Source: Cryptomeria japonica | Lineage: Eukaryota; Streptophyta; Pinopsida; Cupressales; Cupressaceae | Direction of reading: 5' to 3' | Assembly: GCF_030272615.1 (NCBI RefSeq) | Contig: NC_081409.1 | Coordinates: 911,109,330-911,173,329 of the forward strand | Length of the DNA stretch: 64,000 nt | In this document: positions 24,992-38,841 of the stretch, piece after piece | How the letters are laid out: each line of letters starts with the position of its first letter | Numbering within the stretch: position 1 is the first letter of the stretch | Translations under genes and position numbers: made by a program | Notes under the pieces: generated by a model | What the model was told of the DNA's origin: nothing | The model's database searches: none | What the model saw: the letters and a program-made list of their open reading frames with translations, nothing else

Positions 24992-25256
24992 AGTAGCACT
25001 ACTCTGTGTGAGAACCAAAGCACTATTTAACACAAAAGCACAACAGAAAGTACAAAAGTGCTAAACTAAATTATTACACAGAGAGCCAAAAGTGCTAATA
25101 TTGGAACAAAAGCGCTACTCAAGGGTCAATAGCGCTATACTATAAACAAAAGCGCTAATTTTGGGATAATAATGCTATTGGGGAAACAATAGCGCTAAAA
25201 GACCAAATTGCAATAGCGCTAAAGCATGAACAAAGGCGCCGAAGCGCGACCTATGT
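24992..25256. repeat. CAATAGCGCTA palindrome-core array, 5' side of B
   Basis: About 11 units such as caaaagcgcta, caatagcgcta and aaaagtgcta within 265 bases. The array stops 50 bases before the primer binding site. It is the same motif as at 8935-9230, in inverted orientation. Confidence 0.85.
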
Positions 25257-25305
25257 GTCAATTAAAATAGTAAAAAAAATTAGTAGTTTAAGAAGGTTGC
25301 TCTTT

Positions 25306-25325
25306 GATTCACGTCGGGTTCACCA
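25306..25325 (-). other. Primer binding site of element B (tRNA-Trp-like)
   Basis: The plus strand reads gattcacgtcgggttcacca, two bases before the 5' LTR. From memory this equals the last 17 bases of plant tRNA-Trp(CCA) plus CCA, so the minus strand is its complement. It was not checked against a tRNA database. Confidence 0.7.
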
Positions 25326-25327
25326 AA

Positions 25328-26789
25328 TGATGCTCTACAAAATGGGAGATGTTAGACAAAAACTTGTGGTCGTATAACACATAAGAAGCCCAAGAAACAA
25401 AGAGAAATGTTAGTGTTATTCAACCAAATACTAATCTAAGTAGGCATACCAAGAGAGACACTAAAAACATAATGAAACATTTAACTATGAAAATAAATGC
25501 AAGAAGGAATCTCCAAATGCCTTCCACCATGCTTGTAGCTCCTCCTCCCTTGTTCCTCTCCTCTCCAAGTTCCAAATAAGTGTAGCTCTCAGCAGCTTTT
25601 TGCACTATGGATGCCTTAAGGAGGTTCAAGATGAAAAATGATTTACTTATGTAATGCAAGTGTAAACAAAATGCTAATATTAGATGATATGGAATGAAAA
25701 TGATTTATTTTAATCCAAAATAACAATATATTGATGATTTATGCTAAATGTTCTTCTCTAAAATTGGCTATAATGTAAATGCATACAAGTTTTTCAGGAT
25801 CTGGATTATGAAGAAATAGGCTCTATTTATAGGAAAAATGAGGCAATGGATGGTTGAGATTGAGTAATCTAAACAAGGGTCAGGATTGAATGGTTTATGA
25901 TCCATGTGAGGGATTTCAACCCAATCCCAGGATGACAAGTGTCAACATGAGATGGGTTGAGAGGAGAGGGAAGAAGCATTAAATGCTTGACATGACCTGA
26001 GGTTTAACTTAGGAGGTAAGTTTAATGTTGAGTTGAATGAATAAATTCATTATTCAAAGAATACTGCTTTTATCCAATGGATAAACTCTTGTGCAAGAGT
26101 TAGTGAGGATAACCATGGTCAAAACAATAAATTCTTGAGGAGACACATGGGTTACATGAGGGTTAAGTTAGGGGTCAAAGTCCCTAACCATGTGGGTGAG
26201 TTGAGTTAACCATTAATGGTCATGTAAGAGCCATAAGTGGTTTGGAAGACTTTAGAGGTTAGCTTGTTGGACACATAAAACATTAAATGCTTTTCAAAGA
26301 CTTTGTAGTATTTGAGAAGTGATTCCAAGTTGCTTAGGAATGTGACAATAATTAGGGGATGGATTAGGCTAATTAGGAAGGGGTTTAGAATAATCTAGAA
26401 GGGGATTAGGATTGCAAGTGGGTTTGGAGGGTGAGGGAAAATAAGATTTTTATTAAAATAAAATTAATTTATTTCAACAAATAGGTGCAAGTTATATTTT
26501 TAGGAGAATGCAAGTGGGGGGTTTGTTTAATGATTTAAATAAATGTTTTATTTATTTATTTAAAAGAGGAAAGGGGATTAAATTAAACAAATAGGATTTA
26601 TTCATTTAATTGATTGTGAGTTTGGTGTAATGAATGAATTAAAATAAATTGAATAATTTATTTAATTAATAGGATAATGTTTGAAGTTGAATTAATTAAA
26701 TGTTATTTTAATTAACTGTTGACTGATGGTTAGATAATCAAATAAATAGTAAATATTCATTTAATTATGGATAGATTTATGTGACTACA
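25328..26789 (-). repeat. 5' LTR of element B
   Basis: Second LTR copy, ending gtgactaca at 26789. A minus-strand TATA box, CCTATAAATAG, lies at 25823-25833 and is the likely promoter for gag-pol. Confidence 0.92.
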
Positions 26790-26794
26790 TGAGC

Positions 26795-27280
26795 TTTTTT
26801 TATTACTTCCTTAATGTTTTGGAATGCTTGAGTAGCTTCATCTCCCCATAAGCATGATTCATTTTTTCTCAACATTTTTTATATGTACTTGGCAATTTCT
26901 ACAAAGTTGTTGACAACCCTTCTCACGAAATTTATCTGACCAAAACTTGATTGTTTCTTTGACAATTTTAGGGGTTGGAATCCTATAAATAGTTGTAACC
27001 CTGTCAGGATCAATTCTAATTCCATCCTTTGGTACAATATGTCCCAAAAGCTTAGCTTCAGTTACACCAAATGCACATTTCTTTCAAGGATTTACTAGTA
27101 TACCATATTTCTGAGCTCTAATCAAAATACTTTCCAAGTGCACAAAATTATCATTTTCCTTTATAGAGTAAGCAATCAAACTATCTTGATAAATTGCCAT
27201 GATTGAGTCAATGTTTGTAAATGCAACACCCATTGCTCTTTGAACTATAGCTCCAACATTTGTTAATTCAAAAGCCATTG

Positions 27281-27354
<74 letters not shown>

Positions 27355-27953
27355 AAGGGGATATGAAATTTATTTTGTATCGTTGACTCCTTTACCTTCA
27401 CTTGATTGTAGCCTGAGATTCCATCCATCATAGATAATCATTCACAACCAATCAACTTTTGCAGCATTACTTTCGTATTCAATAGAAGATAGTTGTCCTT
27501 TACTGAAGACGCATTCAAATTCCTGAAATCAACACATAATCTAATGTATCCATTTTTTTTCTAATTGAAACTAAATTTGATACCCAAGTGTAATGTCTAT
27601 TAGACTTGATTATACCTCTATCTCTGAGCTTCATGAGCTCTTGTTGCATCTTTCAAGCTAGATTACGGTTTATATGTCTTTGATTTTGTTTAAAGGGTTT
27701 GAATCCAATGTTTAAGGATATTTCACATTGAAATAGATCTTCTCTACAAGCATTCAAATCATCATAAGACCATACAAAGACATATTTATATTTTATGAGC
27801 ATAGCTATCAACATGGTTCTTTTTTCTGGACTTAGTGGCTTACCAATATAGACTTTATTTCGATCATTCTTGGTACCAAGATTTATCTCCTCTAAATCAG
27901 CTATTAGCTGGAGAAAACATTGTAACTTGTTTATCATTACTATCAAATGCTCT
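26795..27953 (-). pseudogene. Reverse transcriptase of degraded gypsy element C
   Basis: The minus-strand frames carry DLEEINLGTKNDRNKVYIGK and KYKYVFVWSYDDLNA (27653-27946), the Tat/Athila-type approach to reverse transcriptase. MMDGISGYNQVKVKES and TMAFELTNVGAIVQRAM (27084-27431) are core motifs, and MGHIVPKDGIRIDPDRV follows (26859-27047). The catalytic YxDD has become YQDS. A CA/TG microsatellite has replaced several codons between the palm motifs. Multiple stops are present. Confidence 0.82.
27283..27349. repeat. Palindromic (AC)19(TG)14 microsatellite inside reverse transcriptase
   Basis: Alternating AC from 27283 to 27320 switches without a spacer to TG from 27321 to 27349. The two halves can pair completely. 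It lies inside the reverse transcriptase of element C. Confidence 0.97.
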
Positions 27954-28370
27954 CTCTAAAGAAACTAACCCTTTTGGAAATTTTTTTTCTTGAGCTAAAT
28001 AACTTTATTCCCAAACAATATTTCTTTTCCATCTACAACTTCAACAAAGTTTTGAAAATCAATTTCCTAACCTTCATATTCATCAATACATTGCAGAGAC
28101 CTTATTAAATCTTTATCATCCTTTTGATGTTGTAGCTTTTTGTGTGTGTAAATTTGATAGTGTAGGGTTTGTTGAGGAACCCTTTGAATGTTGAAATTTG
28201 TTTATAGTATATTTCAGTCAGTTTGCAAGAGAAGGGAGCTTTAGGATTATACATAATATGGAGCATGTCTCCAATTTTGGCTTTGTGCAATCTATGATTT
28301 TTGTTTCGATAATGGCGGGTGAAAGTTGTAGGGGTGGCAGGGGATGGGGAAGTAGTTTCTGATGATTATT
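27954..28370 (-). other. Upstream remnant of element C
   Basis: A decayed stretch upstream of reverse transcriptase. A minus-strand 61-codon frame at 28105-28290 may be part of the C polyprotein, but I cannot place it. Confidence 0.35.
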
Positions 28371-29155
28371 AGACTATAAATGTCTATGTTTATAGACAAA
28401 TTAATATAAATTATCTATACAAAACAAAAGAAAACAAGTGCCACGTAGTGGCAAGCACTTGCCTTTATAATATTGTAATAAAAATATTTATTCTAAATCT
28501 TAATTATTATTATTTTGAATTACTATTATTTTAAAATTGTATAATTTTAAATATATTTGTTAATATTAACTATAACTCTCACTTTAATAAAATAATTATA
28601 ATATAATATAATATACACTTTTCACAAGAATTAATCTTAATTTAATTATTAAAAAATAATTATAATATAATAATAAAACCAATCTTAAACTTAATTATTA
28701 AGTATTAGTTTAAGATATATAATTTTAAATATATTTTTTAATATTAACTATAACTTTCACTTTAATAAAATAATTATAATATAATATAATATACACTTTT
28801 CACAAGAATTAATCCTAATTTAATTATTAAAAAATAATTATAATATAATAATAAAATTAATCTTAAACTTAATTATTAAGTATTAGTTTAAGATTTTATA
28901 TTATTTTAATTATATTTATGTAATATTAATTAGAATTGATCTTAATAAAATTATTAATTATTATAAAATTATATAATATAAACAATAAAGTGAAAATAGG
29001 TATTTTTTAATGACTAAATGAAAAATATTTAAATTTACGATTAAATATTACAAAGTTATATTATATATATTAAAATGATTAAAAAATTATGATTTTTAAA
29101 AAGTATTAATAAAAAATAGAATGATTTGAAAAAAATTATAGTTATAAAAGATACA
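28371..29155. other. AT-rich spacer
   Basis: Very low GC, with runs of taattataatataa. No coding or RNA gene signal apart from the duplication noted separately. Confidence 0.7.
28541..28896. repeat. Tandem duplication, 178 bp unit, AT-rich
   Basis: The unit starting ataattttaaatatatttg at 28541 recurs at 28719 and runs to about 28896, including the marker cacttttcacaagaattaat, with few differences. Confidence 0.85.
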
Positions 29156-29451
29156 TACTTGGGATTATTTTTTATTTTTAAAGAAATCTTTGTTGTGTAA
29201 TAATTAAATAGTTTAGCATGTTAATGGGTCTCGAAGCGTTGATCCTTTCTTAGCTAAGCACAAGGGAGTACTTTGGGTGAAACCAGATAAAGGGTGGATT
29301 AAATACTTGGGTTTATTTTTTATTTTTAAAGAAATCTTTGTTGTGTAATAATGAAATAGATTAGCATGTTAATGGGTCTTGAAGGGTTGATCCTTTCTCA
29401 GCTAAGCACAAGGGAGTACATTGGGTGAAACTAGATAAAGGGTGGATTAAA
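29156..29451. repeat. Tandem duplication, about 148 bp unit
   Basis: The unit from tacttgggattattttttat at 29156 recurs at 29304. Both copies contain gctaagcacaagggagtac and gataaagggtggatt. The unit includes the start of the LINE RNase H motif, so the duplication happened after that element inserted. Confidence 0.85.
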
Positions 29452-29495
29452 ATCACTTTCGATGGAACATCGAAAGGGAATCTGGGGTCTCAAGA
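29421..29495 (+). pseudogene. LINE RNase H fragment
   Basis: Plus-strand translation gives DKGWIKITFDGTSKGNLGS. This matches the start of the RNase H domain found at the C-terminus of plant LINE polyproteins. It is cut off by the microsatellite. Only this short piece is recognisable. Confidence 0.6.
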
Positions 29496-29498
29496 GTA

Positions 29499-32909
<3,411 letters not shown>

Positions 32910-33059
32910 TGAACTTTTGATGTAGTGGTAGCTAGTCTATGTTAACGAAATTGGCAACTCTGTTGAGGAGGGTTCGACTCCCACCAGTGACAACTTACTC
33001 GCCTTGTGGTCGACTGTGTCCAATACAGACCTCTCAGCTCAAGGGGTTAAACTATTGTA
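32910..33059 (+). mobile_element. Possible tRNA-derived SINE
   Basis: tgatgtagtgg at 32918-32928 matches a polymerase III A box at ten of eleven positions. ggttcgactcc at 32971-32981 is a perfect B box, 53 bases downstream. A tRNA-unrelated stretch follows until LTR K interrupts at 33060. No 3' tail or target duplication is visible, so this is tentative. Confidence 0.35.
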
Positions 33060-34355
33060 TGTTAGGATAACTGGTGGACAACTAAGAGGGTGGGGGGGTG
33101 AATCAGTTGTCAACAGAGTATAAAAATTTAAGCTCACAAAACCAAATACCAGAATAGCAGATGTAACAGTTAAGCTTAAACATAAATTATAAAATAATTA
33201 ACCAACCATCCATAACACATAACATCAAGATTTGTACGTGGAAAACCCGGTAAAGGAAAAAACCATAGTGGGAAGCCTACCCACAATCAGATAATACTTC
33301 TGCAACAAGTATGTGATTACAATAAGGGGGGCCTGCTCATGCAGGAAGGCACACTATCTAGAGCACACTGCTCATCACAAAAGGAGCCTCACTAACTAGA
33401 AAGAAATCCAAACTACAATCTGGAAAGATGAGTGAACTGCAAGAATAACATCTCCTATGCCTGAGTATAGTTCCGGTTAAGCTCAATACTAGAGGTCTTA
33501 AAACTCTTTCACAAACCCAATTCGATCACCTATGATTGACCAAAACTTCTGCATACTATTACAACATTATTCGCACACAGATAATCCTATATCCCACTCC
33601 TAAGTTATGATCTACAAAAGAGATCTTACATCATATTTATACCAACCCGGGACCTAAACAATTAGGTCAGCCACCTAAAATATAATACAATAGATCTGTT
33701 ACATAATCCCGCAAACCAATGATAAACCAAGTTGACCTAAGACCGAAACAACATAATCCAAACAACAATTCCAATCGGTGATGCATCAGGAGCATCAACC
33801 AACATGTTACACAAACCGGTCCATAACCTAGCTGAATAACACTGAATGGGTTCGGTGCTAAATGAAACATCACAATCAACAGGAACACGAACATGATAAC
33901 TATCAACATCCTGATAACCTTTTAGAAGACACACCAACACCACTTATTGGATTCATCAAAAGATCTTCATCAAAGTGCTACTGGTAAAACCCTTACCGAT
34001 GACCAAAAGGCTTACTAGAACAAATGATAGCATCTAGATCATCAAATCCCGAACCAACTGAATGTGATACGCATCAGGAACACATGAATAACCAATCCAA
34101 GCCAATCCCACAAGCCAGACCAAATTGGGGAATACCGGAGATGGTCTCCAGATAAGTTATCATAATCCAACCACTCCACTGGAAGTCGGTAGACAACAAA
34201 ACAACTAGTGCTGACATCAATGACAAAACATCAATGCAACACATAATCAATTCGTCCAAATTGCCAACAATCTCCCCCTTTGGCATTGATGGCAACACTA
34301 GATGTGAAAAACATCCAAGTGCTAAGAAAATGCCAAACAAGTCTCTCCCAATGGA
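33060..34355 (-). mobile_element. Copia (Sirevirus-like) 3' LTR K with internal stub
   Basis: The LTR spans 33060-34269 (tgttaggataac...ttgccaaca). In minus orientation it ends with the TGATTCACCCCCC...CTCTTAGT type motif shared with G, J and F. At 34270 the minus-strand polypurine tract AAAGGGGGAGAT abuts it. About 85 bases of internal sequence follow, similar to the start of F's 3' region, and then the sequence turns into the PMD gene of element D. The rest of the element is missing. Confidence 0.75.
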
Positions 34356-35370
34356 AGACATCCAACAAGCTAGACCCTGGAGTGATTGTGGATTATGCTC
34401 AGTACATGCTTGCACACCCTTTTCCTCAGATTACTGATCCAACAGACCCTCCTCCTAGCTCACGAGATGAGGAGGATGATTCAAATGATCCCATAATTAG
34501 GATACAAAGATGGAGATGAGAGCTTAGAGCTGCTTAGAAGGTCAGAGGCCGTAGGAGACCTAGACAAAGAGGAGGTCGATTGAGAGTCCATGGAGGACCT
34601 TTTGGATTGGTTGGCAGGATTGGGAGACCACTTCCCATGGGTGGGAGAGATGCATGAAAGATTGGGAGGGACATAAGTAGAGCAGGTATGAGATCAGTGA
34701 GAGGATTTCCCTCTACAGGAGGAGGCAGGAGAATTGGATTGGATGGGGGTTGCGGGAGAGGCATTGATTTTGGTAAGATTCAGCCAGACCCTAGGGTTAT
34801 TGCAACTCACGGTGGAGAGGAGGAGGATTCAGAGGATCATGTTCCTCTCATTAGACGATGGGTTCTGAGAGCTACTCGGGCTAAGATTCCAACAGGTGGA
34901 CAGGGAGGTGGAGATGAGGGGATTCAGGGTCATGTTCCTTAGCAGGATGTGCCAAAGCAGGATACTTTGGAGAGTCTTAGAGCATAGATAAATCAACTTA
35001 GAGCATAGGTGCAAACACTCATGACAGAGAGAGAGACGGGGTTGTTAGGAGACAACAAGATACTCAAGGTCTTTTGGATCACATTCAACAGGTTGGATCT
35101 GACACTCTCTCAGCTGATACCGTCAGAGCACTATTTCGAGCTGGGAAGGAGACAACACACTGGAAACAATTATATGAGGATTTAGTTGCAGAGAGTCAGA
35201 GGGCAGGTAGATATCATACTACTATGAGGATGGATACTAGTAGTAGTGGAGTCATGGGACCTCCTCAAAGGAATGGTGATCATGTGGGACAGGCATCTGG
35301 AGGATCTTCTCACCCACAGCCACAAAGGCAGACAGAGTCAGGTGGTAGCGGCACAGGACAGTCTTGACTT
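34356..35370 (+). pseudogene. Second PMD gene, C-terminal part (element D)
   Basis: VDYAQYMLAHPFPQITDPTD near 34390-34450 aligns with DEYTQYIVAHPIPWISDPVD of the PMD gene in B. An Arg/Gly-rich segment, an acidic segment and a coiled-coil-like stretch follow. The last frame (35074-35367) contains VMGPPQRNGD, matching MGPPQRG at the end of the B copy. The N-terminal half is missing at the junction with K. Several TAG stops are present. It derives from a related element, not from a duplication within B. Confidence 0.7.
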
Positions 35371-36576
35371 GATTTATATTGATGGGGCACTTGTATTTTT
35401 TATCTGATATCATTGTATACTTGGACTTTTTTATTGTTTTATGATGATCTATATGCAAACATGGACTCTATATGATGATCTTTTATTATGCATGTTACTC
35501 TATATGATGATGATCTATATGCATTGATTAAATGGATGATGTTATGATGATCTTTTCTTTTATTTAATTTTCATGATGATGATGCTCTATATGATGATGC
35601 AATGATGATGAAAATTCTTTTGATTTTTTATTTTGATGATCATGGATGCAAATGAAAATTATCACTAACTTAAATGATATGCTTTACTTAAATGATGGAA
35701 ATGCAATGATCTATATGGGAATGCAAGTGAATGTTGATTTTTTTAATTTTTAATGTATATGCATATAATGATGTGAAAATGCAAATGATCGATATGAAAT
35801 GTTTTTGATTTCAAGTTTTGATGATTATGAATGCTATGTTTGATAAAACTTATGTGATGGATGTTTATATGTAATGCTTATGATTATGGTGAAATGCCTA
35901 TATTGATAAATGAATCTAAGTGCAAAGATGCAACTAAATGACCTTAATGGATAAAAATAACTAAAATGATAATGATCCTAATGCAAATAATAATGATGAT
36001 ATACTACATGATTAAATAAAATGCACTTAATGGAATGCAAACTAATACAATGATTGAAATGCAACTAAATATAATGAATGATAGTTGAAATGATTCTAAA
36101 GATGAATGAACCTACAATTATCAAATGCAAATTGTTTTTGTTTGTCCAAGTATACTCAATCTTTATTTATGACCGTTGATCTATGAATGAAATGATATGC
36201 TTATAATGCAACTGACAATGAATTCTTATAATGAAGATGAATAATGAGCTAATCTAAAAATGATCTAACTAAAATTATATTTCCATTCTTCATATGTTGT
36301 CTTATAATAGTGCTTGATTTCATCACTGAGCTTTAAAATGTTGTAAGAAAATACAAGCAACTTGACATAATGATTCAAGCTGACCTGAGTATTTCTTACA
36401 TGGATTTTGATATAGCAAGTTTATACAAGCAACTTGATATAATGAATCAAGCTGACCTGAGTATTTCTTGCAGAACAGACAAGGATTATCTCCTGTCAAG
36501 CATGACTAGGAACATCCTCCTTGATCTTTTTCCGATCATATCCTTAGACAAGTACACACCTTAATAAGAGGTAAAC
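35371..36576. other. ATG-rich region of element D with a 72 bp tandem duplication
   Basis: gatgatctatatgatgatg-type low-complexity sequence resembling 13095-14500. At 36352 and 36424 the unit tacaagcaacttgayataat...gacctgagtatttctt is repeated with a 72-base period. No gene. Confidence 0.6.
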
Positions 36577-36581
36577 CACAT

Positions 36582-37982
36582 TGGTGTAGGAACACCCAGT
36601 TTTGGTTGCATTTTCAAAGTTTTCAACAATTTTGGTGTGATTAGGTTCAAATGTGTGTTTTCTCGGTTTGAAATGGCATCTCATAAGCGCATCGGGATAA
36701 CCTATTCCAATGAGTTAGCATTGGCTTGGAGCGGAGCCATTGGGTATCGGTGGAAGTGGTTTTCAAGCTACCTCGACAACCCAATGAGAAAATATAGGCG
36801 CGGAGTATTGTTATCGGCTATCAAGGAGAATGGTTTCTTGTTATCTTGCGGACCCGATAGGAAAGTGCTAGTCGAGGAGAGGGTTATCGGGTATCGGGAG
36901 GAGTGTTTTCTTGTTACCCCGATGACCCGATAACTAGGCACAAGCAGAGGAGGTTGACTTTGGACGCATCGGCCATTAGAAAAGCGCAATGTCATACTAC
37001 CCGATGACCCGATGGAAAGTGCAAAGCAGAAGTGTGTAGATGTTGGTCATTGGTAGCCATTCTAATGTTACGCCGAAGACCCGATAGGAAGTGCGGAGCA
37101 CAGAAAGTTGACATCGGCTATCAGACGAAGGGATTTCTTGCTATCCTGACGCTCAAAGGGAAAAGTGTGAACTTTGCAACGGGCATTGGAAGCCAGGTTC
37201 TGAGGCTACGCCGATGACCGTTTTGAAATTGTTTTTCAACTTGTAACCGTCCGTGTTTCACAATAGATGGGATGTTTAAAAGACCCAATGTGAATTTGTA
37301 AAAGGTTGGATGTTGGATGGTTGATACTACAGGAAATACATACAGTCCATTTTCTGGTTTTGTTTCGCTGTGTGTTGTACTGTCTTGTTTTGTTAAGTTT
37401 TTCATTACATTTTTGTAATTTAGGTTTCCTTTTTGTTGTTCGTTTCGGTGTTTTGAATTCCCAGTGTAAATATGGCTCTGTCTTGAACCTCCACCATGGG
37501 ATCCACGTGGCCATTGGAGTTCTTCAGGAAGAGCCAAAAATGTATAGTAAGAGTAGAGAAGTAGGGGGAAACTAGAAAATGGCAATCACAATTTCTGCAA
37601 ACTGGCCCTAGGCGAGCTTGGTGATAGTTCGGCTAGGTGTGAGTAGTGTGAAGGAGATAACTTGCAGGGGAGGAATATATTGAGAACTGGAAGAAGATCC
37701 AAAAGGCTATAAGCCCTGTAACTTAGTCATTTTGTAACTGAAAGAAGAGAGTTTGCCAAAGCAAACATGAAGGGTGGTTTTGCAAAGAGAGAGAGCAAGT
37801 GTTGGCTGTCCTGCACCCTTGCAAGGATATAGGGAGCAAGCTTACCTTGTGAGCTTGAGGAAGGTGAAACAAGAAAACTAATAGTAGGGGAGTACATAGG
37901 AGAAGACTATGGGCCCTAATAGATAATAAGATTACACCATCAAAGAACTCCAGTTGGTGGTAAATTAAGACTCTCTCTATCA
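36582..37982 (+). repeat. 5' LTR of chromovirus E
   Basis: Starts tggtgtaggaacaccc and ends ctctctatca. It contains repeated gacccgatag and tatcgg motifs. About eleven differences from the right copy are seen in the first 150 bases. Confidence 0.93.
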
Positions 37983-37985
37983 AAG

Positions 37986-37996
37986 TGTTATCAGAG
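37986..37996 (+). other. Primer binding site of E (tRNA-iMet type)
   Basis: tgttatcagag, three bases after the 5' LTR, is one mismatch from TGGTATCAGAG, the complement of the initiator tRNA-Met end. Element A uses the same primer type. Confidence 0.75.
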
Positions 37997-38023
37997 AAAA
38001 TTAAGACTTGGAAAGAAATTTGT

Positions 38024-38841
38024 TGATGACAGACACTGAATCTGTAGGAAAAAATAGTCTCAGAATGGTGACCAGTGTAGAGTTAGCCAAGAAGGTAGAA
38101 GATTAGGAGGAAGAGAATAGACTCCTGAGAGAAAGATTGCTACAACTGGAGAGCAAACTAGACTAGTTGAGGATAAAACTGATAAAGTAACAATTAAGGT
38201 CAATGAAGGGAAGGGTAAAGAATCAGTGGAAGAGGATAGGATACCGAAACCAGACCCTGTTCTACCTGAAGAACCTTTCCTTAAAGCAATTAAAGCCTTA
38301 GGGGGAAAATCCTTGGAAGGAGTGCCACTTTTTAATGGGAAAAGGGAGCCTGAAGTAGTTATGGAATGGATTGAAGGATTGGAGAATCACTTTGAGTGTG
38401 ATGAAATTAGTGAAACCCAAATGGTGAAGGTAGCCAAGTCTAGATTGAGAGGAGCAACCTTGACTTGGTGGAAGTTTATCCAAGAAGAAAGGCAAAAAGA
38501 GGGTAAGAACCAAATAGCCAATTGGAAAGGAATGGTAGCCAAGGTTAGGGAAGCCTATATCTCTGAAGATTATGAGATCCAACTGCACAAAAGGAGACAA
38601 AACTTGAGACAAAGAGACTTGGATGTGAGTAGCTACATTGAGGAATTTCAGAAGTTGTGTCTGAGATCCAAGGTGGTAGATAATGAGAGCATGAAGGTAG
38701 CTAGATACTTGAATGGCTTGAGATAGAATATTTAAGAGGAGTTAAGTTTGTTATGTCCTAACACAGTGCATAAGTGTTTTTAATTGGCACTGCAGGTGGA
38801 GGAAAAGAACAAGAAGAAACAAGAACAAAGCAACAGAGGCA
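38024..38841 (+). pseudogene. Gag of chromovirus E (interrupted by J)
   Basis: The 167-codon frame at 38226-38726 holds a retrotransposon Gag domain, with FNGKREPEVVMEWIEGLE, TLTWWKFIQEER and RRQNLRQRDLDVSSYIEEF. A coiled-coil-like leader from the ATG at 38026 lies in another frame, so there is a frameshift before 38226. Stops follow at 38724 and beyond. Solo LTR J cuts it within an Arg/Gly-rich stretch that resumes at 40365. Confidence 0.85.

Larger units (their letters stand above)
6908..26789 (-). mobile_element. Tat-lineage Ty3/gypsy element B with antisense mobile-domain gene
   Basis: A 19.9 kb minus-strand element bounded by 1.46 kb LTRs. The flanking 5-mers ggagc (6903-6907) and tgagc (26790-26794) match at four of five bases. 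From its 5' end on the right it carries a primer site, a long leader, gag, protease, a linker, reverse transcriptase, two RNase H domains and integrase. A plus-strand gene lies before the 3' LTR. A second, archaeal-type RNase H and an antisense extra gene are known hallmarks of the plant Tat lineage. The LTRs differ at about five sites in their first 120 bases. Coding parts are all broken. Solo LTR H is nested within it. Confidence 0.93.

Noticed and set aside
7000-25659. 79-codon minus-strand frame present in both LTRs of B (7000-7239 and 25420-25659)
   Set aside because: It lies in U3/R with no motif. The conservation is explained by LTR identity, since only a few differences exist between the LTRs.
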